Shown: in pieces, positions 1-7,879 of the stretch | How the letters are laid out: each line of letters opens with the position of its first letter | Position numbering within the stretch: the stretch's first letter is position 1 | NCBI GenBank assembly: GCA_021789695.1 | Contig: JAJYJH010000018.1 | Coordinates: forward strand, 1 to 39,235 | Source of the DNA: a bacterium | GTDB taxonomy: Bacteria > Elusimicrobiota > Elusimicrobia > Elusimicrobiales > UBA9959 | Direction: 5' to 3' | DNA: 39,235 nt | Notes under the pieces: model-generated | Databases searched by the model: none | The model's input: only the letters and a program-made list of their open reading frames with translations | Told to the model about the DNA's origin: nothing | Program-made: the position numbers and the translations under genes

Positions 1-774
1 TTCCACGACAGGAACGAGAACAAGGCCTCGTCGCTGAAAAAGCTGGAGAAGCTTTCCCGCCGGCTGCGCGACCTGCAGTTCCACCTGTACGCCGAGGACA
101 GGCGCTCGGTGCTCATCTGCCTGCAGGCGCTGGACGCGGCCGGCAAGGACGGCACCATACGCCACGCGTTCGGCGCGTTCAACCCCCAGGGTACGCGCGT
201 CTGGGGCTTCAAGGCCCCGACCCCCGAGGAGCTTTCCCACGATTTCCTCTGGCGCATAGAGAGGCGCGCTCCGGCCAAAGGCGAGATAGCGGTCTTCAAC
301 CGCTCCCATTACGAGGACGTGCTGGTGGCCCGCGTGCACGACCTGGTGCCAAAAGAAGTATGGTCCAAACGCTACGACCTGATAAACGATTTCGAGGAAA
401 GGCTGGCGCAGAACGGCACGCACGTCATAAAGTTCTTCCTGCACATCAGTCCGGAGGAGCAGCTCGCGCGTTTTCACGACCGCCTGGACGATCCCTCCCG
501 TCATTGGAAGATAAGCGAGTCGGACTACTCTGAGCGCAAGCTCTGGCCGCGGTATACTGCCGCCTACGAGGAGGCGCTCTCGAAGACCAGCAAAAAGCAC
601 GCGCCGTGGTACGTCGTCCCGGCTAACCACAAGTGGTTCCGCAACATCGCGGTGGCGGAGATAGTGGCCGACACGCTGGAGGCCATGAAGATGAAGCTGC
701 CCGCGCCGCACGTGGACATAGAGGACATCCGCCGCAAATACCATCAGGCCCAGTTGGCCAGGAAGAAGTTATAA
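1..774 (+). CDS. ppk2: Polyphosphate kinase 2 family protein (5' end outside window)
   Basis: The reading frame is open from base 1, so the N-terminus is missing; the GTG at 109 is only an internal codon. PPK2 enzymes move phosphate between polyphosphate and nucleotides in the cytoplasm. The Walker A-like loop DAAGKDGT, the NPQG and FKAPTPEEL stretch, DFLWRIE, and the Walker B-like block FNRSHYEDVLVARVH are in family order, followed by the lid region with HWKISESDYSER and the WYVVPANHKWFRN block near the C-terminus. The 257 residues visible cover nearly the whole kinase core. Whether it prefers AMP, ADP or GDP cannot be told. It converges on the glutamine synthetase gene across a shared terminator. 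Confidence 0.93.
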   Translation, partial: FHDRNENKASSLKKLEKLSRRLRDLQFHLYAEDRRSVLICLQALDAAGKDGTIRHAFGAFNPQGTRVWGFKAPTPEELSHDFLWRIERRAPAKGEIAVFNRSHYEDVLVARVHDLVPKEVWSKRYDLINDFEERLAQNGTHVIKFFLHISPEEQLARFHDRLDDPSRHWKISESDYSERKLWPRYTAAYEEALSKTSKKHAPWYVVPANHKWFRNIAVAEIVADTLEAMKMKLPAPHVDIEDIRRKYHQAQLARKKL

Positions 775-784
775 CGCCTGCGCG

Positions 785-824
785 CAAAAAAAGGCCGCCG
801 GTCAGCTCCCGGCGGCCTTTTTTT
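785..824. terminator. Bidirectional intrinsic terminator between ppk2 and glnA
   Basis: A 9-bp perfect GC stem (793-801 with 809-817, GGCCGCCGG and its complement) has a 7-nt loop. Seven T follow on the plus strand and a run of A lies on the other side. It can therefore stop both ppk2 (plus) and the convergent glutamine synthetase (minus). Confidence 0.88.
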
Positions 825-839
825 GTCCCAACGTCCGGC

Positions 840-2300
840 TCAGAACTTATGCCAGAGCATCTGCGTGGTGACGTCGTGGTGAAACAGGACCTCCGAGGAC
901 TTCACTATCGTGCCCAGCTCCTTGGGGCTGCGGTCGGCGGCGGCCTGCTTGTGGTAGGCGTACTTCTCGTGCGGGCCCTCGCCCAGCGTCTTCCTCATGA
1001 ACTCGCTGGCGCGGAAGGCGCGTAGTGCGTCGTGGACGTTGCCGGGAAGGTACCGCACGCGATTGCGCTTGTTCTCGTCCTTTGTCAGCGGTTCGCCGTA
1101 GAGGGCCGCGCTTATCAACGCGAACAGCGCGAGATACGGGTTCGCGTCCGGGCCGACCGAGCGTATCTCCAGTCGCGCGGAGCGCTCGTTGCCGGCCGGG
1201 ATGCGGACCATCGCGCCGCGGTCCACCGAAGAGACCTTTATCTGGTTCGGCGCCTCGAAATGCGGGTCCAGCCTGCGGTAGGCGTTAACGCTTGAGTTAA
1301 GCACAAGCGAGAGTTCCTGCGCGTGATTGAGTATCCGCGAGACCGCGTCCCAGGCTTCCTTCGACAGCCCGTCCTCGCCCTTAGCGTCGTGGAAGACGTT
1401 CCTGCCGTTCTTCGCGAACGAGAGGTTAAGGTGCATACCGCTGCCGTTCACGCCGGAGACCGGCTTGGGCAGGAAGGTAGCGGTCATGCCCATGTTGGCG
1501 GCAACCTGGCGGCAGACCAGCCGGTAGAGCTGGATCAGGTCGCAGGCGCGCACCGCGTGCGCGAAAGAAAAGTTCAGCTCGAACTGCGACGGCGCCACCT
1601 CGGGGTGGTCCTTCTCGTTGCGAAAGCCCATCGCGCGCTGCGCCTCCGCTGCCGTGTCTATGAACTTTTTCAGCGGATCCAGCGGCAGCGAGTGGTAGTA
1701 ACCGCCGGTGGAGATCAGCTCGAAGCCGTTGACCTCGTTGTAGCTCTGCTCGGCGTTGACACCCTTCACCAGGAAGCCCTCCACCTCAGCCGCCACGTTG
1801 GCGGTAAGGCCCTTCGTTTTCCTTATTTCCTTGGCCAGCTCGGCCAGGCGCGCGCGGAAGTCCGAGTCGTAAAGGCTCTTGTCGCGGCTGAGGACGGTGG
1901 CGAACATGATGACCTTGCCGGGGCCGAACACGTCGGACGGCAGCCAGACTATGCTGCCCCAGTCCATGCCCAGGCGCAGGTCGGATTCCTTCTGGGCGGA
2001 GAACCCGCGTATCGAGGAGCCGTCAAAAGTCAGATTGTCGTTGGCCGCCAGGAAGAACTGCTTGTCGTAGTCCAGCATGTGGAAGCGGCCCTCTATGTCG
2101 GTAAAGCAGACCGTCACCGCCTTCAGGCGCTTCTCCCGGCGCAGGTAGTCGCAGTACTTCTTCTCCAACTCGGCCTGCGTCAGCTTCCCGGCCGCTTCCG
2201 CGGCCTCCAGGTTAAGGGCCTCCAGTTCGTCATAGGGTATTTCGAGGAAGTTCTTGAGGGATGCGGTTTCCATGTTGTTGATTTTTGCCATATTTTCCAT
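840..2300 (-). CDS. glnA: Glutamine synthetase, GSI-like
   Basis: ATP-dependent amidation of glutamate to glutamine, a cytoplasmic ammonia-assimilation enzyme. The 486-residue protein has the N-terminal beta-grasp with FDGSSIRGF and the ESD block, then the catalytic core: NEVNGFE, the loop HPEVAPSQFE, the ATP/ammonium region with NGSGMHLNLS, and the phosphate-binding RIPAGNERSARLEIR. The family's adenylylation motif NLYDLP is absent after ALYGEPLTK, where KRNRVRYLPGNVHDAL occurs instead. Control by tyrosine adenylylation is therefore unlikely. The start at 2300 is the longest; ATGs at 2291 and 2273 are alternatives, and none has a clear Shine-Dalgarno. It is transcribed away from yjbQ out of an AT-rich region. 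Confidence 0.92.
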   Translation of the reverse strand: MENMAKINNMETASLKNFLEIPYDELEALNLEAAEAAGKLTQAELEKKYCDYLRREKRLKAVTVCFTDIEGRFHMLDYDKQFFLAANDNLTFDGSSIRGFSAQKESDLRLGMDWGSIVWLPSDVFGPGKVIMFATVLSRDKSLYDSDFRARLAELAKEIRKTKGLTANVAAEVEGFLVKGVNAEQSYNEVNGFELISTGGYYHSLPLDPLKKFIDTAAEAQRAMGFRNEKDHPEVAPSQFELNFSFAHAVRACDLIQLYRLVCRQVAANMGMTATFLPKPVSGVNGSGMHLNLSFAKNGRNVFHDAKGEDGLSKEAWDAVSRILNHAQELSLVLNSSVNAYRRLDPHFEAPNQIKVSSVDRGAMVRIPAGNERSARLEIRSVGPDANPYLALFALISAALYGEPLTKDENKRNRVRYLPGNVHDALRAFRASEFMRKTLGEGPHEKYAYHKQAAADRSPKELGTIVKSSEVLFHHDVTTQMLWHKF

Positions 2301-2460
2301 AACTTACACCAAACATTCCGAAACTTAACTTAAATATATCAGAAAATATATTAAATATCAATACTAATAAGTTATGCACGGACCAATAGGTCTTCCGGTG
2401 CGCGGCCTCCACTCCCGGCGCGGGCGGGAAGGCCCCCAAAACTGTATAATATGGCGCAAT
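2301..2460. promoter_or_regulatory. Divergent promoter region glnA / yjbQ, AT-rich
   Basis: Bases 2318-2375 are strikingly AT-rich (runs such as TTAAATATAT and AATATATTAA forming an imperfect dyad) in an otherwise GC-rich window. They lie directly upstream of the glutamine synthetase start. A consensus TATAAT at 2445-2450 faces yjbQ, about 20 nt before its ribosome-binding site. No sigma-54 GG-N10-GC pattern was found. Confidence 0.5.
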
Positions 2461-2471
2461 AGGAGGGGGAG

Positions 2472-2870
2472 ATGATACACAAGTTCAAGGTAAACACTTC
2501 CGGTCAGTGCGAGATGCAGGACATCACGCGCGAGGTGCAGGAGATCGCGCGTGAGAACGGCCTGGAGAACGGCGTCTGCCACGTCTTCGTGCCGCATACC
2601 ACCTGCGCGCTGGCCATCAACGAGAACGCCGACCCGGACGTCAGGGACGACATAATAGCCGCGCTCCGCAAGACAATCCCGGAAGAGTCCGGCTACAAGC
2701 ATGCCGAGGGGAACTCGGCCGCGCACATAAAGTCGGTGCTGGCGGGGTCCTCGCTGACAATCTTCGTGGCGGAGGGGGCGCTGGCGCTCGGCGCCTGGCA
2801 GGCGCTTTACCTGTGCGAGTACGACGGCCCGCGCAGCCGCGAGGTCTGGGTAAAGTTGCTGAAAGACTAG
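2472..2870 (+). CDS. yjbQ: YjbQ / UPF0047 family protein (secondary thiamine-phosphate synthase-type)
   Basis: A 132-residue single-domain protein of the YjbQ family. Family members form trimers and have weak thiamine-phosphate synthase activity; the true role is unsettled. Signature blocks are visible: VPHTTCALAINENADPDVRDD in the middle, then GNSAAHIKSVLAGSS and the C-terminal CEYDGPRSREVWVKL. The start is well supported by AGGAGG at 2461-2466, five bases before the ATG. Its stop overlaps the stop of the convergent doxX gene by 4 nt. Confidence 0.9.
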   Translation: MIHKFKVNTSGQCEMQDITREVQEIARENGLENGVCHVFVPHTTCALAINENADPDVRDDIIAALRKTIPEESGYKHAEGNSAAHIKSVLAGSSLTIFVAEGALALGAWQALYLCEYDGPRSREVWVKLLKD

Positions 2871-3301
2871 AACCTGCCTTTGAACAGTTTCTGGTCCAGG
2901 CCGAATCTCCCGGAGCCAAGCAGCATCAGGCCCAAAAAGAAAAACATATCCTCCATGGCATGGGAGGCGGTGGCCAGCCCCTGGTGCAGGGTCAGGTGCA
3001 TCGTCGTGGCCACGAAGAGGTTGAAGGCCAAGAAGGCCGCGGCCGGCCGTGTCAGCAGGCCGAGCGCCACGAACAGTCCCCCGAAGCATTCTGTGGCGGC
3101 CGACATGAAACCCCAGAAGGCCGGGGCAAAGCGTACCCCCAGGTTCCCCATCGCCCCGCCCAGCTTGGCCCAGAGCTCGGGCCCGGCTATGATCTTCGGC
3201 AGGCCGTGGATGTAGAAGAAACATAAGCCTATGCCGGCGCGGGCCGCCAGCAGGCCGTAATCCCTGCCGTTCTCCGCCAGAAACTTCTGAAGTTTTTCCA
3301 T
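2867..3301 (-). CDS. DoxX family inner-membrane protein
   Basis: 144 residues with four hydrophobic segments (about 15-35, 58-80, 85-105 and 112-132), the layout of the DoxX/DoxD membrane family. Members are linked to redox or thiosulfate metabolism, but most have no assigned substrate. The sequence around RAGIGLCFFYIHGLPK and the ECFGGLFVALGLLTRPAA stretch is typical. A GGGGG lies five bases before the ATG. It is 25 bp downstream of gsk on the same strand, so it may end that transcript. Confidence 0.85.
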   Translation of the reverse strand: MEKLQKFLAENGRDYGLLAARAGIGLCFFYIHGLPKIIAGPELWAKLGGAMGNLGVRFAPAFWGFMSAATECFGGLFVALGLLTRPAAAFLAFNLFVATTMHLTLHQGLATASHAMEDMFFFLGLMLLGSGRFGLDQKLFKGRF

Positions 3302-3326
3302 AACGTCCCCCTTTTTGCCGCGGAAC

Positions 3327-4625
3327 TCAGGAGCCCCAGTAGGCTTCCTGCAGACTGTCTTCGCGCTCCGGCAAACCGTGCGTTAGGCGCGGCGAATGCT
3401 GGGCCAGCACCTCGTAGCTGACGCGGTTGGCGTACTTGCAGATCTGCGACAGCGAGGAGTACGTCAGCGCCGGGACCTGGTTCTTGGGCGACCTTGGCAC
3501 CTTCGCCTGGTGATACTTGCGGGCTCCCATGTCGTGCAGCAGCGCGGCCAGCGCCCCGTCGCCGGCGCCGTTGGTGTTGCGGATATTGCCCGGCCCCCCC
3601 AGAAAAGGGTTTATGTGCGAGTAGATCTTTACCGGGGTCGCGCAGGCGTCCCGTCGCATGGGGCGGCTGAACTCGTACATATTGTAGTCGACGATGGATT
3701 TGGTGTGCAGCACGTTGGCGGTACGCTGGGCGTACTCCAGGTCCACCCAGCCGCCGAGATACAACCCGTGCTCGCCTACGGTCAGCAGGGCCAGGTCGGC
3801 CAGTTCCAAAGCGTCCTGCGCGGCCAGCAGCGGGTCGGACTGGCCGGTGAGAGCCAGCGCCTCCCGGTCGTTCATCGCCAGACACGTGACGTGCTCCTTG
3901 ATAAAATCCCGGAAGAAGCCGCGCTTCTCCTCCACCAGAGAGGCGGTCCCCAGCGTCATCACCACCGGCACGTCAGCCGATAGCGCTATCGCGCAGGCCT
4001 TGGCGGTGGCGGCGAAGATAGGGGCCGTCTCGTCCCGCAGCAGGTAGGCGGAGATCAGCAGGGCCGAGGCCTTCTTCACCACCTCCTCGGGGATGAAGTC
4101 CGGGGAGAGGTCATTCATGCAGCCCTTGCTGATGCCGAAAGTGCGCTCGCCGTCCGGAGTGACGAAGCACATCGCGCGGCCCATCGGGTTGACCGAGGGC
4201 TGCAGGTGGGAGAGATCCACGCGCGTGCTGGTGTTGCGCAGGTATTTGAAGGCGTAATCTCCGACCGCGATGTCCCTCTCTATGGCTCCGAGCGCCACCG
4301 ACCGCTCGTCCGAGAGGACGGAGTAATTGTGCAGCGTGTTGCCGACAGAGCCGCCGGCGTACTCTCCGGTCACGCGGCCCGCGGCCTTCAATTGCGCGTA
4401 GATGCGATCGGCCTCGGCGTCGTCAAGTATCTGCGACTCGCCCTTCTTCAAGCCTTCGCGCCCCGGGAAGCCCGCGTCCACCAGGCACTCTATGTCCACC
4501 AGCAGCTGGTCTATGCCGACCAGGTAGAAAGGCTCGCTCTCGATGAACTGCGGCACGGCGCTCTCACGGCCCTTCTCGGTGACGGGGAAATAGTGCTCGC
4601 TCTTGCGTTTTCCGGGGAATTTCAC
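3327..4625 (-). CDS. gsk: Inosine-guanosine kinase (PfkB/ribokinase family)
   Basis: Phosphorylates inosine and guanosine with ATP in purine salvage. The protein (432 residues) matches E. coli Gsk nearly end to end as I recall it. The N-terminus MKFPGKRKSEHYFPV differs by one residue; GGSVGNTLHNYSVLSDERSV, TFGISKGCMN, AMNDREALALTG and the C-terminal SPRLTHGLPEREDSL all correspond. The PfkB anion-hole and catalytic base motif NTNGAGDGALAALLHD is intact. Translation begins at a GTG, with GAGGAG four to five bases upstream. Only 10 bp separate it from the adenylate cyclase gene upstream, so the two are probably co-transcribed. Confidence 0.96.
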   Translation of the reverse strand: MKFPGKRKSEHYFPVTEKGRESAVPQFIESEPFYLVGIDQLLVDIECLVDAGFPGREGLKKGESQILDDAEADRIYAQLKAAGRVTGEYAGGSVGNTLHNYSVLSDERSVALGAIERDIAVGDYAFKYLRNTSTRVDLSHLQPSVNPMGRAMCFVTPDGERTFGISKGCMNDLSPDFIPEEVVKKASALLISAYLLRDETAPIFAATAKACAIALSADVPVVMTLGTASLVEEKRGFFRDFIKEHVTCLAMNDREALALTGQSDPLLAAQDALELADLALLTVGEHGLYLGGWVDLEYAQRTANVLHTKSIVDYNMYEFSRPMRRDACATPVKIYSHINPFLGGPGNIRNTNGAGDGALAALLHDMGARKYHQAKVPRSPKNQVPALTYSSLSQICKYANRVSYEVLAQHSPRLTHGLPEREDSLQEAYWGS

Positions 4626-4635
4626 GATACTCCTC

Positions 4636-6225
4636 TCAGCGGCCCTTCCCGGCGCGCAGGCGGTAGTAGCGCAGCGGCCTAGCGACGTTCTTGGCCTCGG
4701 TCTCGTAGGGGCCTTCGAAAGAGAAAGCAGAGGCCTTGCCCGAGCGCAGCAGCGCGTCGCGGGCGGGGGCCATGATAAGCGTCTCCCTGAAGCCGGCCTT
4801 GGACTGCAGCCGCGCGGTCTGGTTCATGCCGCTGGAGAACGCGGTGAAGTCGTGGTTAGGCCCGAACAGGCCCACCGCAGCCGGGCAGAGGTTTATGCCG
4901 GCCGCCACTCCAAGCCCGCTGAGGCCGGCCTTCGCTCCCAGCCCGCGGTTGCGTGCCAGGCGGCCCAGCGAGGCCGTGAAATCCTGTATCTCCAGCGCGG
5001 CCGTGGCCGCGCGGCGCACGCACTCGGTCTGAGAGGTCTCGAAGAACGGCGGGCCGAAATGCGCTATCACGCAGTCGCCCACCATCTTGTCGAAAGCCCC
5101 GCCGTACTTCCAGATGATGCGCACCGCGCCCTCGCTCCAGCTGTCCACGAACTCGCCTATGCGTTCCGGAGTGAGCAGGGCCCTCTCGCAGAGCTTCGTG
5201 AAGGAGTTGATGTCGGCGTAGAGCATGGCCACGCGCCTGACGCGCGGCGCCAGGTGCCGGCGCATATAATCGCGGTCACGCAGCAGGCGCGAAACCGTTT
5301 CCGGGGAAAAGAACTTGGCCATGTGGCGCCGCTCGCGGTTGTAGTCTATCAGCCGCTGGCTGATGGAGTTGGCGAAGATTTGCATCAGGTCGCGGCCGAA
5401 CGTGGAAAGGCCGCCGTCCACCTCGGTCACCAGCTTGCCCAGCTGGCCCGCGCCGGCGGCGCGGCCGCTCAGCGTGAAGGAAACCCCGTCGCGCAGGCGC
5501 AGGATGCGGCGCACCCTGTGCCGCCCGGGGTCCAGCAGCCTTATGCCGAGACGACCGATGGCGCGGCTCAGGGCCGCGTGCGGCTTCAGCTCGGAGTCGT
5601 AGGCGCAGGCCGTGCCGCGGTAAAAGCGGTACTGGATCCTGTCCCCCTCCTCGGCATCCTCGTTACGGTAAACCAGCCCCAGGTGGCGGAAAGGAATCTC
5701 GGCGTGCAGGACCTGCACGGCCTCGTCCAGCGCGTTACGCAGCACGCTGCGCGTCATGCAGTTGGTCACGCGCTCCAGCAGCTGCTGTTTGACGGCCGCG
5801 GTCTGCACGTTCCAGAGGACATTGTCGAGTTCCTCGCAGATCGCGTTCAGCAGTTCGGGGAGATCGGCGCCGTAGGGCAGCCCGTCGCGCCAGCCCAGGG
5901 CGAATGTCCCGACACGGCGCCCGTCCAAGTCCAGCGGCTTAGTGGCCCAGATCAGGCCGCGGGAATACCTGGCAGCAAAACGGTACGGGGCAGCCGCCAG
6001 GTCGAAAGCCGGGGTCGCTTTCCAGCTGAAGATCTCCCCGGCCAGTTCTTCATTAAGCGTCTCCACCGCGGCAGCGCAGGCTCCGAGTTTTTCCGCCACC
6101 CGCGGCAGAAAGGCCCGCATGGTGGCCTTTAGCCCCAGTTTCTTATGCGCGCACTCTTCCAGCAGATCGTCCGCGAAGAGGTTGATCTCATAGGGGGTCA
6201 AAAGTTTATTCCGCTTGTTCTTCAT
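4636..6225 (-). CDS. Class III adenylate cyclase with N-terminal sensory region
   Basis: 529 residues. The C-terminal cyclase domain (about 335-525) has the metal-binding aspartate in MLYADINSFT and the KYGGAFDKMVGD loop containing the second metal Asp and the adenine-specifying Lys. HDFTAF supplies the purine-contacting Asp, and MNQTARLQ holds the transition-state Asn and Arg. Having both Lys and Asp points to ATP, not GTP. The first 300 residues look like a soluble GAF-type sensory module; no membrane helix is evident. It should make cAMP in the cytoplasm in response to an unknown signal. It heads the cyclase-gsk-doxX run. A TATAAT at 6277-6282 on the minus strand is a candidate -10. Confidence 0.88.
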   Translation of the reverse strand: MKNKRNKLLTPYEINLFADDLLEECAHKKLGLKATMRAFLPRVAEKLGACAAAVETLNEELAGEIFSWKATPAFDLAAAPYRFAARYSRGLIWATKPLDLDGRRVGTFALGWRDGLPYGADLPELLNAICEELDNVLWNVQTAAVKQQLLERVTNCMTRSVLRNALDEAVQVLHAEIPFRHLGLVYRNEDAEEGDRIQYRFYRGTACAYDSELKPHAALSRAIGRLGIRLLDPGRHRVRRILRLRDGVSFTLSGRAAGAGQLGKLVTEVDGGLSTFGRDLMQIFANSISQRLIDYNRERRHMAKFFSPETVSRLLRDRDYMRRHLAPRVRRVAMLYADINSFTKLCERALLTPERIGEFVDSWSEGAVRIIWKYGGAFDKMVGDCVIAHFGPPFFETSQTECVRRAATAALEIQDFTASLGRLARNRGLGAKAGLSGLGVAAGINLCPAAVGLFGPNHDFTAFSSGMNQTARLQSKAGFRETLIMAPARDALLRSGKASAFSFEGPYETEAKNVARPLRYYRLRAGKGR

Positions 6226-6557
6226 CGCTGGCCGCCGCTCCCTGGTCCGCCGCCTGCGGGCATGGGCGGAAATCCCATTATAGATAAAAAAGACGGCCTA
6301 CGCCCGCCCCAATATTTTCCGACCAAACGATGAGCGCGAGGCGATCCGATGGCGCTCCGTCGCAATTTTTTCGACAGTGCCCCATCGACTTGCGCGCCAC
6401 GCCGCCGTCTTTACCCTCTGCCAGCGCGTTATCGTCTTTTCAGAGAGTAATTCTATGACTGTCAGGACCGCGCTATAATTTTGTAAAATCATTATATAGA
6501 GATGTCCTTTCTTTACAGCCGGATAAACGATATCCCCCCAGTACGGAGGCTTTCCCG
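6226..6557. promoter_or_regulatory. Divergent intergenic region, adenylate cyclase / S1 protein
   Basis: This 332-bp gap holds no credible gene. It has a minus-strand TATAAT (6277-6282) for the cyclase operon, and a plus-strand TATAAT (6474-6479) followed by AT-rich sequence for the S1 gene. The long leader left for the S1 mRNA (about 70 nt) could carry autoregulatory structure, as is known for S1 genes, but no clear hairpin was recognised. Confidence 0.45.
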
Positions 6558-7772
6558 ATGGCTGTAAATTTTATACCTCAGGAGACACCCATGGAAACCG
6601 ATCACGAAGAAAGCTTCGCCGAGCTATTTGAAAAAAGCTATAAAGAGCCGGAGAGGATGGAACCCGGCCACAAGGTGGAGGCCCCGATAGTCAAGCTCAC
6701 CAAGGAATGGGCGCTGATAGAGGTGGGTGGCAAGGGCGAGGGCTATATCGCGATAGACGAGTTGAAGGATGCCGAGGGCAATTTGATAGCCAACGAGGGC
6801 GATATAGTGCACGCCTGGTTCCTGCGCTCCGAGGAAGGAGAGATGCGCTTCACCACCCGCATCGGCACGGGCCCGGCGGCCCGCGCGCAGTTCGAGGACG
6901 CTTTCAAGGACCATCTGCCGCTGGCCGGCCGCGTGGCCAGGGAGATCAAAGGCGGCTTTGAGATCACGCTGCAGGGCGGTATGCGCGCCTTCTGCCCGTT
7001 CTCCCATATGGGGCTGCGCCGCGACGAGAGCCGCGAGGCCTACATCGGCACCGAGCTGGCTTTCCACATCATAGAGCTGGACAGGCGCAACGTCGTGCTC
7101 TCCCGCCGCGAGATAGTGGAAGCGGAGCGCAAGGCAAAGCTGGCGGAGTTGAGGGAGACGCTGCACGAGGGCGACCGTGTGCGCGGCGTGGTCACCACCA
7201 TACAGAAGTTCGGCGCTTTTGTGGACCTGGGCGGCGTGGAGGGTCTACTGCCGGTCTCAGAGCTCTCCTGGGGCCGCACAGGCAAGGTGGGAGACCTGCT
7301 TTCCGCTGGCCAGCACGTGGAGGTTCTGATCAAGTCCCTGGACTGGGAGAACCGCAGGATCTCGCTGAGCCTCAAGGACACGCTGCCCAATCCGTGGGAC
7401 GCCGCCGCCCAGAACTGGCCCATCGGCACCTACCACACCGGCACTGTGTCGCGCCTGGCGCCTTTCGGCGCCTTCGTCACGCTGGGCGAGGGCATCGACG
7501 GCCTGATACACGTCTCCCGCCTCGGCGGCGACAAGCGCATCGGCCATCCGCAGGAGGTGCTACAGGTGGGCCAGCAACTAGAGGTGCTGGTCGAGGACGT
7601 GGACGTCAAGAACCAGCGCATCTCCTTGGTGCCCGCAGAGATCAGCCGCGAAGAGGCCGAGAGCAAGGCCACGCTTCAGAAGTACCAAGACAAAGACGAC
7701 TTAGGCCCGATGGGCTCGCTTGGAGAGCAGCTCAAGCGGCACCTCGAGGACAAGAACGACGGCGAGAAGTAA
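6558..7772 (+). CDS. rpsA: Ribosomal protein S1-like, four S1 (OB-fold) RNA-binding domains
   Basis: Binds mRNA on the 30S subunit to help translation initiation. The 404 residues contain four S1 repeats at about 36-103, 117-190, 206-275 and 291-362. Repeats 3 and 4 carry the canonical GAFVDLGGVEGLLPVSEL and GAFVTLGEGIDGLIHVS signatures; repeats 1 and 2 are divergent, as in the ribosome-anchoring repeats of S1. It is shorter than the six-repeat E. coli protein. Two starts are possible: ATG 6558 after GGAGG with 8-base spacing, or ATG 6591 after AGGAG with about 6-base spacing. The second gives an N-terminus more like other S1 proteins. Other S1-domain proteins with this layout exist, so the exact role is inferred. 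Confidence 0.88.
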   Translation: MAVNFIPQETPMETDHEESFAELFEKSYKEPERMEPGHKVEAPIVKLTKEWALIEVGGKGEGYIAIDELKDAEGNLIANEGDIVHAWFLRSEEGEMRFTTRIGTGPAARAQFEDAFKDHLPLAGRVAREIKGGFEITLQGGMRAFCPFSHMGLRRDESREAYIGTELAFHIIELDRRNVVLSRREIVEAERKAKLAELRETLHEGDRVRGVVTTIQKFGAFVDLGGVEGLLPVSELSWGRTGKVGDLLSAGQHVEVLIKSLDWENRRISLSLKDTLPNPWDAAAQNWPIGTYHTGTVSRLAPFGAFVTLGEGIDGLIHVSRLGGDKRIGHPQEVLQVGQQLEVLVEDVDVKNQRISLVPAEISREEAESKATLQKYQDKDDLGPMGSLGEQLKRHLEDKNDGEK

Positions 7773-7790
7773 TCCCGTCCTGCCGCGAGG

Positions 7791-7823
7791 AGCCCCGCCG
7801 GTGATACCGGCGGGGCTTTTTTA
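7791..7823 (+). terminator. Intrinsic terminator after the S1 gene
   Basis: Twelve-bp perfect stem (7791-7802 with 7806-7817) with a 3-nt loop and a T-run at 7817-7822. A TATAAT at 7824-7829 directly after it is a candidate -10 for the amylase gene. Confidence 0.9.
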
Positions 7824-7879
7824 TATAATCCGGATAAGCGACGCTCCGGAAGCGGTGAATTTAACAATCAGGAAGGGAC

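Noticed and set aside
1323-2333. 336-codon plus-strand frame opposite glutamine synthetase
   Set aside because: Shadow frame with no domain signal; crosses the real promoter region.
4603-6132. 509-codon plus-strand open frame opposite the adenylate cyclase
   Set aside because: Long antisense frames are common in GC-rich coding DNA; its translation has no recognisable motif, while the minus-strand frame has a complete cyclase active site.
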